Assembly: GCF_004152935.1 (NCBI RefSeq)
Contig: NZ_SETE01000001.1
Location: 558,001 to 622,000 of the forward strand
Direction of reading: 5' to 3'
Length of the DNA stretch: 64,000 bases
From: Brumimicrobium glaciale
GTDB taxonomy: Bacteria; Bacteroidota; Bacteroidia; Flavobacteriales_D; Crocinitomicaceae
Position 1 is the stretch's first letter; each line of letters opens with the position of its first letter. Position numbers and translations under genes: made by a program. Of the stretch, positions 41,440-51,793 are shown one piece after another. The notes beneath the pieces were generated by a model, which saw only the letters and a program-made list of their open reading frames with translations, ran no database searches and had not been told where the DNA came from.

Positions 41440-42030
41440 TTAATCCTTGTTAATTACCTTAAGAATTTTACTTGCAAAATCAAGTTGACCTTCCTCGCTT
41501 GTTAAAATTGTTCTATCTTCTTGATTGGAAAGAAAACCTAGTTCTACTAAAGCACTTGGACAATTTACGTTTTTAAGAATATTAAAGTTTGCGTTCTTTA
41601 TTTGATTGTTAGCGATACCAAAAATTTGTGCAATATTTTGGGCCAACTGTTGAGATTTTTCAATCTCCTTATTGTTTTCACTGATGTATATTTCAGTACC
41701 GCTTTTACTTTCATCTTGATGGAAATTTGCATGTAGAGAAATTACAAAATCAGGATTTATTTTATTGATCATTTTAGTTCTATCTTCAAGAGAAATAAAT
41801 GCATCTGAATTCCTTGTTAGAATAATCTTTGTATAATTACTTTTATGATTTTCTTGTATCTTTTTAGCAATACTCAATACCACATCTTTTTCACTAATAT
41901 TTTCAAACTGTGCTCCCGAATCTTTCTCACCGTGACCAATATCAATTACTATGATTTTTGTGTTAGTATCCGCAAATGCGAAAGTGAATGTCAATAATGC
42001 TATTCCGATAAATTTTAAAATGTTTTTCAT
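41440..42030 (-). CDS. N-acetylmuramoyl-L-alanine amidase (Amidase_3)
   Basis: 196 residues with a signal peptide (MKNILKFIGIALLTFTFAFA). Zinc ligands and catalytic Glu are in order: DIGHGEKDSGA, SEKDVVL, ISLHANFHQD and ALVELGFLSNQED. It cleaves the peptide from MurNAc in the periplasm, as in cell separation. There is no SPOR or LysM domain, and the catalytic domain is of normal length. Confidence 0.9.
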   Translation of the reverse strand: MKNILKFIGIALLTFTFAFADTNTKIIVIDIGHGEKDSGAQFENISEKDVVLSIAKKIQENHKSNYTKIILTRNSDAFISLEDRTKMINKINPDFVISLHANFHQDESKSGTEIYISENNKEIEKSQQLAQNIAQIFGIANNQIKNANFNILKNVNCPSALVELGFLSNQEDRTILTSEEGQLDFASKILKVINKD

Positions 42031-42348
42031 TGTTTCAGTTTTAATAAATAGTGTTTTAATGTTTCGTATTAATCCAGTTTAAATTTAATAAAATATTTGA
42101 ATTAGATATTGATTAAAACATGTAAGTTGTTGTCAATCAAATGTGGAAAATAAAAAATACCAATAAATATAATTACTGACTAATATGTAAGATCCATAAA
42201 CCAAAGGTTATTCATTGTTATTATCTTCAAATATCCTTTTTATATGGCTGAGGGTTTTTTACTAAAATAATTTTAAATAACGCATTCATTAGAAAATACA
42301 ATGGGGTTTTAATTATTTGAACTAATTTTGCTTAAATAAATACAACTT
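42031..42348. other. Gene-free region with a promoter for the T9SS protein
   Basis: 318 AT-rich bases between divergent genes. The only clear signal is TAATTTTG at 42323-42330, an exact -7 element on the + strand 18 bases before the ATG at 42349. No repeat, RNA gene or coding frame was found. Confidence 0.45.
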
Positions 42349-43836
42349 ATGAGATTCTATAAACTATTACTTGCAGCGACATTTATCTTTGTTAGTCTAT
42401 TTTCAAGCGCTCAAACTTATATAAAACCAAGATTTGTTGGAACGCCTCAACCAGGAACTTGTAACAATACAGTGGTTTGTGAAGTTTATAACTTTGTAAA
42501 TCATAATCAAGCGCGGCTAGTCAATGAACATGATAATAATTTGCAAGTAATTCAGCACTTAGACACTATTCATAATTTTTGCTATGATATTGGTCTGATG
42601 CAAGATCATAACTTTGCGCTCGTTAGTTCAAACGGTTTTTATCCTACATTTTATGTATATATTCCACCCGCTCTGCCAAAATATGAATTTAATATCATCA
42701 ATTATCAGCCGCCAACAGCTGATACTGTAAGAGATGGGTCTATTACTATTCAATTTGATAGTGTAATGACTAGTTCTTCATTCACCTCCACTTTTATCGA
42801 CGCTAATAACTCATTATTAAATATTGTAACGTCTTATCCAGATAACTACACTGTTAGCTTTGACAGTTTAAGTGAAGGAATGTTGTATTATGCATTTCAG
42901 GAAACGGTTAATAACCAAGTTGTTAATGAAAACTATATTTATTTAGGAGATTTTGACAAAGAGATTGTTGATACAGGCTTGCAGGTTTCAGTAAATTACC
43001 AGCATTCGAATGGGAATTGTGAAGGTTTTATTGACGTTTTCCCTACCCAGATTTATCCTAATAGTAATATGATGATTGTTTGGAATGATGATCAAGTATC
43101 TAACAGTTTTTCAAGAACGGCTTTATGTCCAGGAATGTACGCTTTCCATGTGATTGAAGCATCACCTGCTATGTGGTATTCTGGTTATATTGATACCATT
43201 ATAATCACAAACAGCAATGATAGTTTTATCGATTCAAGTCTCTATAATGTTATCCTTGATGACACAATTACTTATCAAATCGACAATTGCTCCTTTGATT
43301 ACAATTTACCAATTGACTCTGTGGATTACCATTTAGACACTATTTCGCTGTCGCAAGGTTATTTAACAGGTTTGTTTCAATTAACGATATATCAACAACA
43401 GCAAATAACCTATGTTGAAGATACAGTTTATGCCTTAATTAATTCTAATACATTATTAGACATTGTTTTATATTGTAACAATACTTCAAGTTTTTTAGAA
43501 ACGAAAACGCCTACTCCAGATTTTCAGAGTAAGCAATTTTTAATTATGCTTAATAGCAATGGAGTCATGCATGGGAACGAATTAAGTCTAACATCTCAGA
43601 GTTATCCAACTATTTCAATTTTCCCTAATCCAATGGTTAACGAATTGAATATTAATTCTGGAAGTGAATCAACCATAGATTTGATTTATTTAATTGATTT
43701 ACAAGGTAAGAGGCAAATTTTTAATACTCCAAAAACCTCAAATGTTAGTTTAAATGTTTCTGAACTTTCAAATGGAACTTACATTTTGTGGTACAATATA
43801 AATGATACATGGTATCAATATAAGATCGTTAAATAA
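42349..43836 (+). CDS. Secreted protein with type IX secretion sorting domain
   Basis: 495 residues: signal peptide MRFYKLLLAATFIFVSLFSSAQ, then a beta-rich body with no recognised domain (paired Cys residues such as GTCNNTVVCEVYNF), and a C-terminal type A sorting domain of about 75 residues (ISIFPNPMVNELNI, LIDLQGKR, LNVSELSNGTYILWY, ending YKIVK). The protein should cross the outer membrane by the T9SS and be released or attached to the surface. Its job is unknown. Confidence 0.88.
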   Translation: MRFYKLLLAATFIFVSLFSSAQTYIKPRFVGTPQPGTCNNTVVCEVYNFVNHNQARLVNEHDNNLQVIQHLDTIHNFCYDIGLMQDHNFALVSSNGFYPTFYVYIPPALPKYEFNIINYQPPTADTVRDGSITIQFDSVMTSSSFTSTFIDANNSLLNIVTSYPDNYTVSFDSLSEGMLYYAFQETVNNQVVNENYIYLGDFDKEIVDTGLQVSVNYQHSNGNCEGFIDVFPTQIYPNSNMMIVWNDDQVSNSFSRTALCPGMYAFHVIEASPAMWYSGYIDTIIITNSNDSFIDSSLYNVILDDTITYQIDNCSFDYNLPIDSVDYHLDTISLSQGYLTGLFQLTIYQQQQITYVEDTVYALINSNTLLDIVLYCNNTSSFLETKTPTPDFQSKQFLIMLNSNGVMHGNELSLTSQSYPTISIFPNPMVNELNINSGSESTIDLIYLIDLQGKRQIFNTPKTSNVSLNVSELSNGTYILWYNINDTWYQYKIVK

Positions 43837-43861
43837 CCAACTTCTTTACCGTTATAAAAAC

Positions 43862-43905
43862 AATCAGCTCATTTGGAATGTGAAACCAAATGAGCTGATT
43901 TTTGT
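43862..43905. terminator. Strong bidirectional terminator
   Basis: 15-base perfect stem: AATCAGCTCATTTGG (43862-43876) with its complement at 43886-43900, loop of 9, T-run after and A-run before. It separates the convergent T9SS-protein and SDR genes. Confidence 0.88.
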
Positions 43906-43923
43906 AAAAAGCTCTCCGTAATT

Positions 43924-44562
43924 TTAAGAATTATGTAAAGCCTTTTCAATGGACTGCCCTCCACTAATAATTTCAAAAGTCTGATTATGTTTTACATCGT
44001 CTGCTAAAGCTTCAACCAAAGTTTTAGCGACATCTGATCTTGAAATTTCACCTTGCTTATTTAACTTTTGCTGAAGCTCAATTTTTCCTGTTCCATCATC
44101 ATTCGTTAAACCTCCAGGTCTAACAATGCTGTAATTCAATCCACTCGCTCTTAGATACTCATCAGCATTTTGTTTTGCTTTTAAATATTCTTCAAGTTCT
44201 GGCATTATTGATGGATTATCGGCTCCCATAGAACTTAACATTACAAACTTTTTCGCTCCAGCTTTTTTTGCAGCATCAGTAAATCGTTTTGCTCCTTCTT
44301 GGTCAACTTCCTTCACTTTGTTTCCTCCTGATCCGGCTGCGAAAATTACTTTATCTGCATTTTTTAATGCATCGCTTAAATCATTTTCTAAATCACCAAG
44401 AACAGTTGAAACATTTTCTTTTTCGAAACGCTCTTTTTGTTCTTGCTTTCTAACCATCGCAATTGGAGTATAGTTTTCTGATTTTTTCAGTAAATCAATA
44501 ATAATTCTTCCTGTTGTTCCATTTGCTCCTGCGACTAATATGTTTTGTTTTTCGTTTGACAT
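43924..44562 (-). CDS. NAD(P)-binding SDR-like oxidoreductase (atypical SDR, YwnB-like)
   Basis: 212 residues: ILVAGANGTTGRIIIDLL (TGxxG-type NADP loop), ADKVIFAAGSGG, FVMLSSMGADNP and NYSIVRPGGLTNDDGTGKI. The canonical YxxxK is replaced by YLKAKQNADEY, as in atypical SDRs such as flavin reductases and NmrA-like redox sensors. Role unknown. Confidence 0.8.
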   Translation of the reverse strand: MSNEKQNILVAGANGTTGRIIIDLLKKSENYTPIAMVRKQEQKERFEKENVSTVLGDLENDLSDALKNADKVIFAAGSGGNKVKEVDQEGAKRFTDAAKKAGAKKFVMLSSMGADNPSIMPELEEYLKAKQNADEYLRASGLNYSIVRPGGLTNDDGTGKIELQQKLNKQGEISRSDVAKTLVEALADDVKHNQTFEIISGGQSIEKALHNS

Positions 44563-44998
44563 TTTATTGTTGTTTTTTAGTTTTTGTTTGATTTGTTCTA
44601 ATTGAAAATGTACGTATAACTAAAGGAAAAACAAGGTTGTTTATGATATTTTGGATTGAATAGAAGCTGTTTTAAAGGTTTTTAACGGTTGTTTAAAAGA
44701 TAATTACAATTAAGATGAATCAATAGGTCATGATTGTTTATTGGTCTCAGAAATAGTTAAAACTATGCTCCCGATAAGCCATCGGGATTAGTGCATCTAG
44801 CTTTAGCTTCTAAAAACCTTTATATTAAACATTAGATGTTAGAAAAAAGACAAAAGTCTAACATCTAACATCTAATATCTATTTTTTTTGATAGTTATGG
44901 AATTTTATTCTCAAATGAACCTATGGCACTTTCAGTCCATAGTGGTTCAGTTTTGGCTTGATGATAACTTTCATTTTCAAGCACTTATTCAAATATTT
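44563..44998. other. Gene-free region between the SDR and katG
   Basis: No gene is supported. It contains CCCGAT/ATCGGG at 44768-44784, a 12-pair hairpin in which TTAGATGTTAGA meets TCTAACATCTAA (about 44832-44871, followed by further TCTAA repeats to 44878), and an imperfect hairpin at 44919-44950 (GAACC-TATGG/CCATA-GGTTC) that may end katG transcription. Confidence 0.45.
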
Positions 44999-47296
44999 CT
45001 ATTCTTTCTTCACGTCATAACGATCAAGCATCATCACTTTATTCCATGCTGCAACGAAATCCTTGACAAAGCGTTCCTGTCCATCATTAGCACCATAGAC
45101 TTCAGCAATGTTGCGCAGTTGGGCATTGGAGCCAAATATGAGATCACATCGGGTTGCTGTGTATTTTGTTGCTCCGCTTTTTCGGTCGTTAATATTGAAC
45201 AGCATTTCGTTTTCATTTTGGGGGACCCACTCAAAGTCCATACTTGTTAGCACCTGGAAGAAATCATTAGACAATTGGCCTGGGCGATCAGTAAATACAC
45301 CGTGTTTTGAGTAATCGTAATTTTGTTCCAATACACGAAGTCCACCTACTAATACGGTCCATTCTGGAGCATTCAAGCTAAGGAGTTGTGCTCTGTCCAG
45401 AAATATTCGTTCAGATGGAACTCGGAAATCTACTTTATCATTGTGGTAGTTTTTGAATCCGTCAGAAACTGGCTTCAGATAATTGAAACTTTCTATATCA
45501 GTAAGTTCTTGTGTAGCGTCTGTTCGTCCTGGCGTGAAAGGTACTTGAATATCTGTTCCTGCATCTTTAGCAGCTTTTTCAATTGCAGCACAACCACCTA
45601 AAACGACTAAATCAGCTAGGGAAACTTCCTTGTCACCTGATTGATTAGCATTGAAATCGCTTTGAATTGTTTTAAGCATCTTAAGAACCGATTTTAGTTC
45701 AGAAGGTCTATTCATTACCCAGTTTTTCTGCGGATCTAGTGCTATGCGTGCTCCATTGGCACCTCCTCTTTTGTCAGAATGACGGTACACAGCCGCTGAG
45801 GACCATGCTGCAGAAACTAAAGCTGATACACTTAAATCACTACTTAGGATTTGTTTTTTTAAATCGACGATATCGTTATCGTTCACCAATTCATGTTTAC
45901 AAACAGGCACTGGATCTTGCCACAACAAGTCTTCCTTCGGTACTTCAGGACCCAAATAGCGATCTCTTGGTCCCATATCCCTATGTGTTAATTTATACCA
46001 AGCTTTTGAAAAGGCTTCTGTGAAATAATCAAAGTCATTTAAGAATTTCTCACATATTTTATTGTAAGCTGGATCTACCTTTAAAGCAATGTCTGAAGTC
46101 ATCATCATTAAATCATTCATCGTTCCATTTAGATGTGCATCTGGAGTTTTAGGAGCACTTAAATCTACAGGAGTCCATTGAATGGCTCCGACAGGACTTT
46201 CTATCTTTTTCCACTCAAATTTAAACAAGTTGATCAAGTAGTTATTGTCCCATTTTGTTGGATCTGGCGTCCATGCACCCTCAATTCCATTGGTCATTGT
46301 ATATTGTGCAAATCCAGTACCTTCTGGGTTCTGCCAGCCCATCCCCATGGCTTGAATAGGCGCGGCTTCTGGCGCTGGACCTATCTTATCGGCAGTGACT
46401 TTGCCGTGACTTTTTCCGAATGCGTGTCCACCGGCTATTAAAGCTACCGTTTCCTCATCGTCCATCGCCATGCGTTTGAAGGATTCTCGAATTGCTCTTG
46501 CGGAATCCATTGGTTCTCCATTTCCACCAGGTCCTTCTGGATTTACATAAATTAAAGCCTGATGGGTAGCGCCAAGCGGATTTTCAAGATCACGGTTCTC
46601 ATCAGAAGGTTCTCCCTCCCAACGAAGCGTTTGGGTTACCATCTTATCAGGATGACCGTCTTTGTATTCACCTACTTTTGATTCCTCAAAAGGCTTGCCG
46701 TCCCAAAATTCTGGTCCCCAGTAAGTGCTTCGGTCGGGTTCCCAAGCATCACGTCTTCCACCACCAAAACCATAGGTAGGAAAGCCCATGATTTCTAGAG
46801 AACAATTACCCGTCAAAACCATAAGGTCTGCCCAAGAAAGTGCTGCTCCATATTTCTTTTTAATAGGCCATAAGAGACGTCTAGATTTGTCGGTATTTCC
46901 ATTGTCCCACCAAGAATTGATAGGTGCAAAGCGTTGCAAGGCCTGTCCTGCGCCACCTCGGCCATCGGCAATACGATAAGTTCCAGCTGCGTGCCACGCC
47001 ATTCGAACCATTTGTGGACCGTAATTATTGTAATCTGCTGGCCACCATTCTTTTGAATCAACAAGTAAAGCTTTAATATCTTCCTTCAATTGCTGAAAAT
47101 CAATTTGATTAAAAGCTTCGCTGTAATTTTCATCACTTATCGGATTGGCTGCCGGCTGGTCTTGGTGTAGCAGTTCTACTTGTAATCGGTTGGGCCACCA
47201 ATCATCTACTTGGGGATGAGTTCCAGCTGCGCCTCCCACGCGGGTACCTCGAAATGGACATTTTCCTGAATCTTCTGGATTATCATTATTTTTCAT
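44999..47296 (-). CDS. katG: Catalase-peroxidase KatG
   Basis: 765 residues. Distal site Arg98, Trp101, His102 ([13 protein letters not shown]); proximal heme ligand His291 in [14 protein letters not shown]. The covalent adduct residues typical of KatG are all present at the expected spacing: Trp101, Tyr250 ([12 protein letters not shown]) and Met276 ([10 protein letters not shown]). Two tandem peroxidase domains; the second (after about 440) has lost heme ligands as usual. It removes hydrogen peroxide in the cytoplasm. No OxyR box was recognised upstream. Confidence 0.97.
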   Translation of the reverse strand: MKNNDNPEDSGKCPFRGTRVGGAAGTHPQVDDWWPNRLQVELLHQDQPAANPISDENYSEAFNQIDFQQLKEDIKALLVDSKEWWPADYNNYGPQMVRMAWHAAGTYRIADGRGGAGQALQRFAPINSWWDNGNTDKSRRLLWPIKKKYGAALSWADLMVLTGNCSLEIMGFPTYGFGGGRRDAWEPDRSTYWGPEFWDGKPFEESKVGEYKDGHPDKMVTQTLRWEGEPSDENRDLENPLGATHQALIYVNPEGPGGNGEPMDSARAIRESFKRMAMDDEETVALIAGGHAFGKSHGKVTADKIGPAPEAAPIQAMGMGWQNPEGTGFAQYTMTNGIEGAWTPDPTKWDNNYLINLFKFEWKKIESPVGAIQWTPVDLSAPKTPDAHLNGTMNDLMMMTSDIALKVDPAYNKICEKFLNDFDYFTEAFSKAWYKLTHRDMGPRDRYLGPEVPKEDLLWQDPVPVCKHELVNDNDIVDLKKQILSSDLSVSALVSAAWSSAAVYRHSDKRGGANGARIALDPQKNWVMNRPSELKSVLKMLKTIQSDFNANQSGDKEVSLADLVVLGGCAAIEKAAKDAGTDIQVPFTPGRTDATQELTDIESFNYLKPVSDGFKNYHNDKVDFRVPSERIFLDRAQLLSLNAPEWTVLVGGLRVLEQNYDYSKHGVFTDRPGQLSNDFFQVLTSMDFEWVPQNENEMLFNINDRKSGATKYTATRCDLIFGSNAQLRNIAEVYGANDGQERFVKDFVAAWNKVMMLDRYDVKKE

Positions 47297-47886
47297 ATTA
47301 GATTTTTTTTTGAACTATTAAATTACTGATTAATATCAATAATATTCCGAAAACGAACTTCTTCTGCATTCGAGTTTGCGCGTTCGACATGCAATGGTTC
47401 TAAAATTCTTTTGTTACTAAGTTTTCAATGTGATTCATGGTTCTGATAATGAGAGTCTTGTGTTCTTTTGTGTTGATTTATTTAAAATATCTTTAAATTA
47501 TGCAAAAACAAATCATCACTTATTAAAGCTTTATTAAAATTTACTAAAAATTGTTAGAATCTGAAAATTGGACAAATTTAAAATGTAATTGACTTATCAT
47601 TTTTATTTTAGAATGGGTTTGATACATCTGAAATAAGCTTAATGTTTCCTGTTTTTGATTATTCGATAACTTTGAAGATGATTTTTTAATTGATACTTGT
47701 GTTTGTTCTTATGTTAGAAATTAGCAAAGGGTAAATCGCAATTCCTCAAAAAAAAATAGCGAATCAAGTTTAAAACTCAAGTCTCCATTTCTAATTTGTG
47801 TGTGAATTAAATTTTAATCTTTTCATTAAATATTTTGCTGCTCATTCGAAAGCAGCTAAACTTCATCGATTAGTTTGCAAATGATC
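47297..47886. other. Gene-free region upstream of katG
   Basis: 590 bases, very AT-rich. From 47297 to 47740 I see no repeat, RNA or convincing promoter. 47745-47870 is a decayed copy of the end of the DJ-1 gene and its terminator (separate entry). Confidence 0.5.
47745..47870 (-). pseudogene. Relic of a DJ-1/PfpI gene 3' end with its terminator
   Basis: About 100 bases align to 49414-49515, the end of the DJ-1 gene and its terminator: AATCAAGTTTAAAACTCAAGT is shared almost exactly, and on the minus strand the codons read E-stop-A-A-K-Y-L-M-K-R-L-K against ELVAEYLLKRLK of the intact gene. A TGA replaces TTA, and the frame does not continue upstream. So a paralogue or duplicate once stood here, now reduced to its tail. 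Confidence 0.65.
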
Positions 47887-49200
47887 TTATTCTAAAATAA
47901 TTTTGTAATGTCCAACAAGCGCATGACGTTCAAAGGACAATAACCATAAATCAAGTGATTTTCTTTCTTGGTCTGAAAAGTGAAATATTGGACCATCAAC
48001 CCCAATTTTATGACTGTCTAGCCATTTGTTGTCTTTATCCAAAAACATTGCGTAGTAGGAAGAGTTTTTTGATTTGGTCTCAATGTGTTTTGTGTATCCT
48101 TCATAGAATGAATGATTTCCTATCCCCATTGAATTTTTCCAACCGTTACTTACTTCTTGCTCACTAAGCATTGGGAAGGCGTTGAGATTAAGTCCACCGA
48201 TAACTAATTTTGTTTCTTTATCGGTTATTCTATGTTTAAATTCTAAAACCATTTCGTAAAGTGTGTCACGACTAGACTTAGTTTTAATTTTCAATAATTC
48301 AACATTTTTTAAATGATAAAGTCTTCCTAATTCCGTTTTTCTAGGATCTTTTTTATTGTAGAAACCTGGTGAAGAAAATGTCGCAAACAAAGTAGAATCA
48401 GATTGAAGATCTCGCATTGTTTTAAAAGTATCTGGTTTTATAATCTCTTTGAATTTCTTTTTTCTTGCTCCAGTTAAAGGATACATTTTGTCTGATAAAT
48501 CTTGAAATTCTATTTTCACAGTATCGATTACTGTTCTGAGAATATCTAAATCAACTTTTTCGCTTTTCGGATCTACCCATTTTTCCATTGGTTTCTTGTA
48601 AACTGAAAACGGAATATCGTTTTTTTTCTCAAAAAGTTGAGCATATAGGTTTTGGGGGAAATCAAACCACCCATGTGCATAAGGCAATGTTTCTCCCTCT
48701 TCTTCAACGAATAAAATAACTTCCCATAAGTAAGAATTGAGACAATTTCTCGCTAAATCTACTCTCACTATTTTATTCATGTTAGAAGAAAACTCATCTT
48801 GCATAAAATGAATTTGATTTCTGTTCCATTCTTGATTTATACATGAAATATAACTTAGGTATTCGTCAGATTTTATAGACTCAGGAATAGTTGGAATAAG
48901 TTCCGAGATATCTAAGTTGTCAAGTGAAACCGAATCTGAATTATTAGAGTAAAAAGTAAAGTTCCACTTGAATGTTTCTGAAGTGCTTTCAATTTTACCT
49001 TCTGTAAAAAAGATGTTTTTGTAATTTTTTGACCGGAACCCAATGTCTGGATTGTCTGGATATTCGTTGTCAGACATGTTCGTTATCACAAATGATAAAG
49101 GTTTTTCTTCTTCTTTCTGATCTGACTTTTGACTATTCGTGTTACAGCTGATGAGTAAAATTGTCAATATGATTATGGATAGAAGATTTTGTTTATTCAT
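47887..49200 (-). CDS. Hypothetical lipoprotein, 437 residues
   Basis: Start chosen at the ATG 49198-49200, which gives a lipoprotein signal peptide (MNKQNLLSIIILTILLISC); the frame runs 48 bases further upstream. The mature protein is mixed alpha/beta with no recognised family. A stretch around 205-260 (PLTGARKKKFKEIIKPDTFKTMRDLQSDS) is basic. It lies between the relic and the intact DJ-1 terminator and so may have arrived with or split a duplication. Location probably periplasmic face of a membrane. Confidence 0.75.
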   Translation of the reverse strand: MNKQNLLSIIILTILLISCNTNSQKSDQKEEEKPLSFVITNMSDNEYPDNPDIGFRSKNYKNIFFTEGKIESTSETFKWNFTFYSNNSDSVSLDNLDISELIPTIPESIKSDEYLSYISCINQEWNRNQIHFMQDEFSSNMNKIVRVDLARNCLNSYLWEVILFVEEEGETLPYAHGWFDFPQNLYAQLFEKKNDIPFSVYKKPMEKWVDPKSEKVDLDILRTVIDTVKIEFQDLSDKMYPLTGARKKKFKEIIKPDTFKTMRDLQSDSTLFATFSSPGFYNKKDPRKTELGRLYHLKNVELLKIKTKSSRDTLYEMVLEFKHRITDKETKLVIGGLNLNAFPMLSEQEVSNGWKNSMGIGNHSFYEGYTKHIETKSKNSSYYAMFLDKDNKWLDSHKIGVDGPIFHFSDQERKSLDLWLLSFERHALVGHYKIILE

Positions 49201-49412
49201 TTCTTCAATTTTTGTTTGTAAAGGATTCATGATTGGGAGTTGAGTCATTTTAAAGTAATGTGAATAACTAAAAGTACTTACATCAACGTCCCTATTTTGC
49301 TAATGTACAATTATTTTATTGTCGTCACAACCTTGCGTATTCATTGTGATTAATCGGTTTTTTGTAACAATTCTATAGGTCAACATGAGGTTAGTTTAGA
49401 TCATGTTTTAAA

Positions 49413-49448
49413 TAAAAAAAGCGACTCAAGTTTAAAACTCAAGTCGCT
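49413..49448 (-). terminator. Terminator of the DJ-1 gene unit
   Basis: AGCGACT (49420-49426) pairs with AGTCGCT (49442-49448) with inner AGTTT/AAACT pairs; on the minus strand seven T follow. It ends the TetR/reductase/DJ-1 unit. Confidence 0.75.
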
Positions 49449-49474
49449 ATTTTAATGTGCTTTGTGATTAAATT

Positions 49475-50152
49475 TTACTTCAATCTTTTTAATAAATATT
49501 CTGCAACTAATTCTGAAGAAGCAGGATTTTGACCTGTAATCAGTAAACCATCCTCAACTGCGTAAGAAGCCCAGTCGCCAGCTTTAGAGTAAATTCCTCC
49601 GTTCGCTTTTAACATGTCTTCAACCAAGAATGGAACGATAGAAGTTAGTTGAACCGCCTCTTCTTCACTGTTTGTGAAACCAGTTACTTTCTTTCCGTTT
49701 ACTAATGGAGTTCCATCAACGTTTTTAGTGTTTTTGAAAATTGCTGGTGCGTGACAAACTGCGGCAACAATCTTATCATTTTTGATGAAATCTTCAATCA
49801 ATGCAATAGAATCTTTGTCTTCCGCTAAATCCCATAGTGGCCCGTGACCTCCAGGGTAAAAGACAGCATCATAACCCTCTTGATTTACAGAAGCTAATTT
49901 CACTGTTTTTGATAAAGCTTCTTTCGTTTCTTCGTCTTTGTGGAATCTTTCCGTTGCTGAAGTTTGCGCATCTGGCTTATCACTGCTCGGATCAATTGGT
50001 GGTTGACCACCTTTTGGAGAAGCCAATGTAATTGAAACTCCTTTGTCTTTTAGTAAATAATAAGGTGCTGCGAATTCTTCAATCCAAAATCCTGTTTTCT
50101 CTCCTGTGTCTCCCAATTGATCATGAGACGTCAATACAAATAATACTTTCAT
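49475..50152 (-). CDS. DJ-1/PfpI family protein (Hsp31/glyoxalase III-like)
   Basis: 225 residues. Nucleophile Cys in IVAAVCHAPAIF, YPGGHGPLWDL before it and the Glu in FWIEEFAAPYYLL form the class I GAT-like site of the Hsp31/YhbO group. Enzymes of this kind act on methylglyoxal or repair glycated proteins. It follows the quinone-type reductase by 15 bases and probably belongs to the TetR-controlled unit, which suggests defence against reactive carbonyls or electrophiles (inference). Confidence 0.87.
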   Translation of the reverse strand: MKVLFVLTSHDQLGDTGEKTGFWIEEFAAPYYLLKDKGVSITLASPKGGQPPIDPSSDKPDAQTSATERFHKDEETKEALSKTVKLASVNQEGYDAVFYPGGHGPLWDLAEDKDSIALIEDFIKNDKIVAAVCHAPAIFKNTKNVDGTPLVNGKKVTGFTNSEEEAVQLTSIVPFLVEDMLKANGGIYSKAGDWASYAVEDGLLITGQNPASSELVAEYLLKRLK

Positions 50153-50167
50153 AATTTCTTTTATTTT

Positions 50168-51169
50168 TTAAAGTTTAACTACCATTTTTCCTTTGTTCTT
50201 TCCTTCGAAAAGATCTAAGAAGGCTTGTGGTATATTTTCAAATCCTTCTTGAATTGTTTCTGTGTATTTCAATTTTCCTTCTTGTAGCCATTCCGCTAAT
50301 TGCTTAATTCCTTCTTGATGTTTATCCGCAAAGTCACCAATTATAAAGCCTTGCATAGAAGAACTGTTCTTTACTAAAAACGGCTGTACGCTTATGCTTT
50401 TTGGTGGTGTGGTGTCGTTATAAACCGAGATTGCTCCGCAGTTGATTGTTCTTGAAAATTTATTAATGTTAAATAGAACTGCGTCTGAAATTTCACCACC
50501 TACATTGTCAAAATAAACATCTACACCATGTGGACAAGCTTTTTCAATCGCTTCGGACATGTCTTTAGTGGTTTTGTAATTGATTCCTTCATCAAAACCG
50601 AATTCTGATTTCAGCATTTCAACTTTCTCATCAGTTCCTGCAATTCCCACTACATGTAAGCCAAGTATTTTTCCAATTTGACCAACGATGCTTCCTACAG
50701 CTCCGGCAGCTCCTGAAACGAGAAGTGTTTCCCCTTTTTTAGGTCTTCCTATTTCTGTTAATCCTAAATAAGCGGTAAGTCCAGTCATTCCCAAAATCCC
50801 CAAATATGCAGAAAGAGGAGCTTTATTGGAATCAACTTTTATCAATCCATTGGTTTTCGCTACTTGTGTTTCTTTCCATTTTAGCATTCCAGATACGAAA
50901 TCTCCTTCGCTAAAATTAGCGTCTTTAGATGCTAAAACTTCTGCAATAACACCTGAAGAAACAGGTTCGTTAAGCACAAATGGCGGAATATAAGAGGGTG
51001 CATCGCTCATTCTTCCTCTTAAATATGGATCTACAGAAACGTATTTAGTTTTTAATAGAACTTCTCCGTCTTTTAGTTCAGGAATTGCTGAATTGGTAAA
51101 GTCAAAGTCTGTTAGCTCTGGCTTTCCTTTTGGTCTGTTTTTTAAATTTATTGTTTGTGTTGTGCTCAT
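50168..51169 (-). CDS. NADP-dependent zinc-independent medium-chain dehydrogenase (CurA/PTGR-like)
   Basis: 333 residues. KTKYVSVDPYLRGRMSD at the N-terminus and ETLLVSGAAGAVGSIVGQIGKILG (AxxGxxG NADP site), then VDVYFDNVGGEISDAVL, are typical of the leukotriene-B4 12-hydroxydehydrogenase/YncB/CurA group that reduces C=C bonds of enones. No zinc-binding Cys set. Directly downstream of the TetR gene (10-base gap) and upstream of DJ-1. Confidence 0.9.
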   Translation of the reverse strand: MSTTQTINLKNRPKGKPELTDFDFTNSAIPELKDGEVLLKTKYVSVDPYLRGRMSDAPSYIPPFVLNEPVSSGVIAEVLASKDANFSEGDFVSGMLKWKETQVAKTNGLIKVDSNKAPLSAYLGILGMTGLTAYLGLTEIGRPKKGETLLVSGAAGAVGSIVGQIGKILGLHVVGIAGTDEKVEMLKSEFGFDEGINYKTTKDMSEAIEKACPHGVDVYFDNVGGEISDAVLFNINKFSRTINCGAISVYNDTTPPKSISVQPFLVKNSSSMQGFIIGDFADKHQEGIKQLAEWLQEGKLKYTETIQEGFENIPQAFLDLFEGKNKGKMVVKL

Positions 51170-51179
51170 ACTATTTTGA

Positions 51180-51758
51180 TTAAAGTTTTATACTATTCCA
51201 TGCCATTTCGTAAGCCTCGTTGACATGTGTTTGTGTTAATTTATTTATTCCGCGTTGTTGCATATTCATTAAAAATGCGATTGGATAAACAGTAAATGCA
51301 TAAAGCATATAAGGAGAAACGGGCTTAATAATTTCTTCTGTTATTCCGCGTTTCCAAAGCTCAATTAGTGGATGTAAATGTTTCAATCCTTCCTGTCTGC
51401 TTAATTCATCTATCATTGGTGTATTGTCACATTGCGATAGAAATAAAGCCTCATCGACTTCTTTTAACTTGAATTTGGCAATGTTCATCCAGATTTTTTT
51501 AAATCCTTTTTCTACAGCGAAATTCTCCTCATAATCTTTGAAAGCAAATTGTGTGAAAGCCTTCTTTACTTCGATGTAAGCTTGATTAACTAAATCTTGT
51601 TTGTTTTCGAAATAGAGATAAATTGTTCCCGGAGAAACATTAGCCATTTTTGCAATTTTTGACATTGGAGCAGCGTGAAAACCATCATTGTTTACAAGGT
51701 TTATAGTTGCCTTGATAAGTGCTTCTCTTTTTAACTGACTTTTTGGAATTGTGCTCAT
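51180..51758 (-). CDS. TetR family transcriptional regulator
   Basis: 192 residues. HTH at about 10-55 (REALIKATINLVNNDGFHAAPMSKIAKMANVSPGTIYLYFENKQDLVNQAY), then a ligand-binding helical domain. It heads a three-gene unit with an enone reductase and a DJ-1 protein. A perfect 14-base palindrome overlaps its own promoter (51794-51807), so it probably represses this unit and is released by an electrophile or enone. Confidence 0.92.
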   Translation of the reverse strand: MSTIPKSQLKREALIKATINLVNNDGFHAAPMSKIAKMANVSPGTIYLYFENKQDLVNQAYIEVKKAFTQFAFKDYEENFAVEKGFKKIWMNIAKFKLKEVDEALFLSQCDNTPMIDELSRQEGLKHLHPLIELWKRGITEEIIKPVSPYMLYAFTVYPIAFLMNMQQRGINKLTQTHVNEAYEMAWNSIKL

Positions 51759-51777
51759 GTTTTATTTATTGCTGATG

Positions 51778-51785
51778 CAAATGTA
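51778..51785 (-). promoter_or_regulatory. -7 element of the TetR unit
   Basis: Minus-strand TACATTTG matches TAnnTTTG exactly, 19 bases before the TetR ATG. The operator palindrome sits where the -33 element would be. Confidence 0.65.
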
Positions 51786-51793
51786 TAAATAAA

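Noticed and set aside
44888-46979. Several + strand frames over katG
   Set aside because: Antisense shadows of a strongly conserved gene.
47297-47400. PerR or OxyR box before katG
   Set aside because: TGATATTAATCA near 47330 is only an imperfect palindrome and does not match either consensus well enough.
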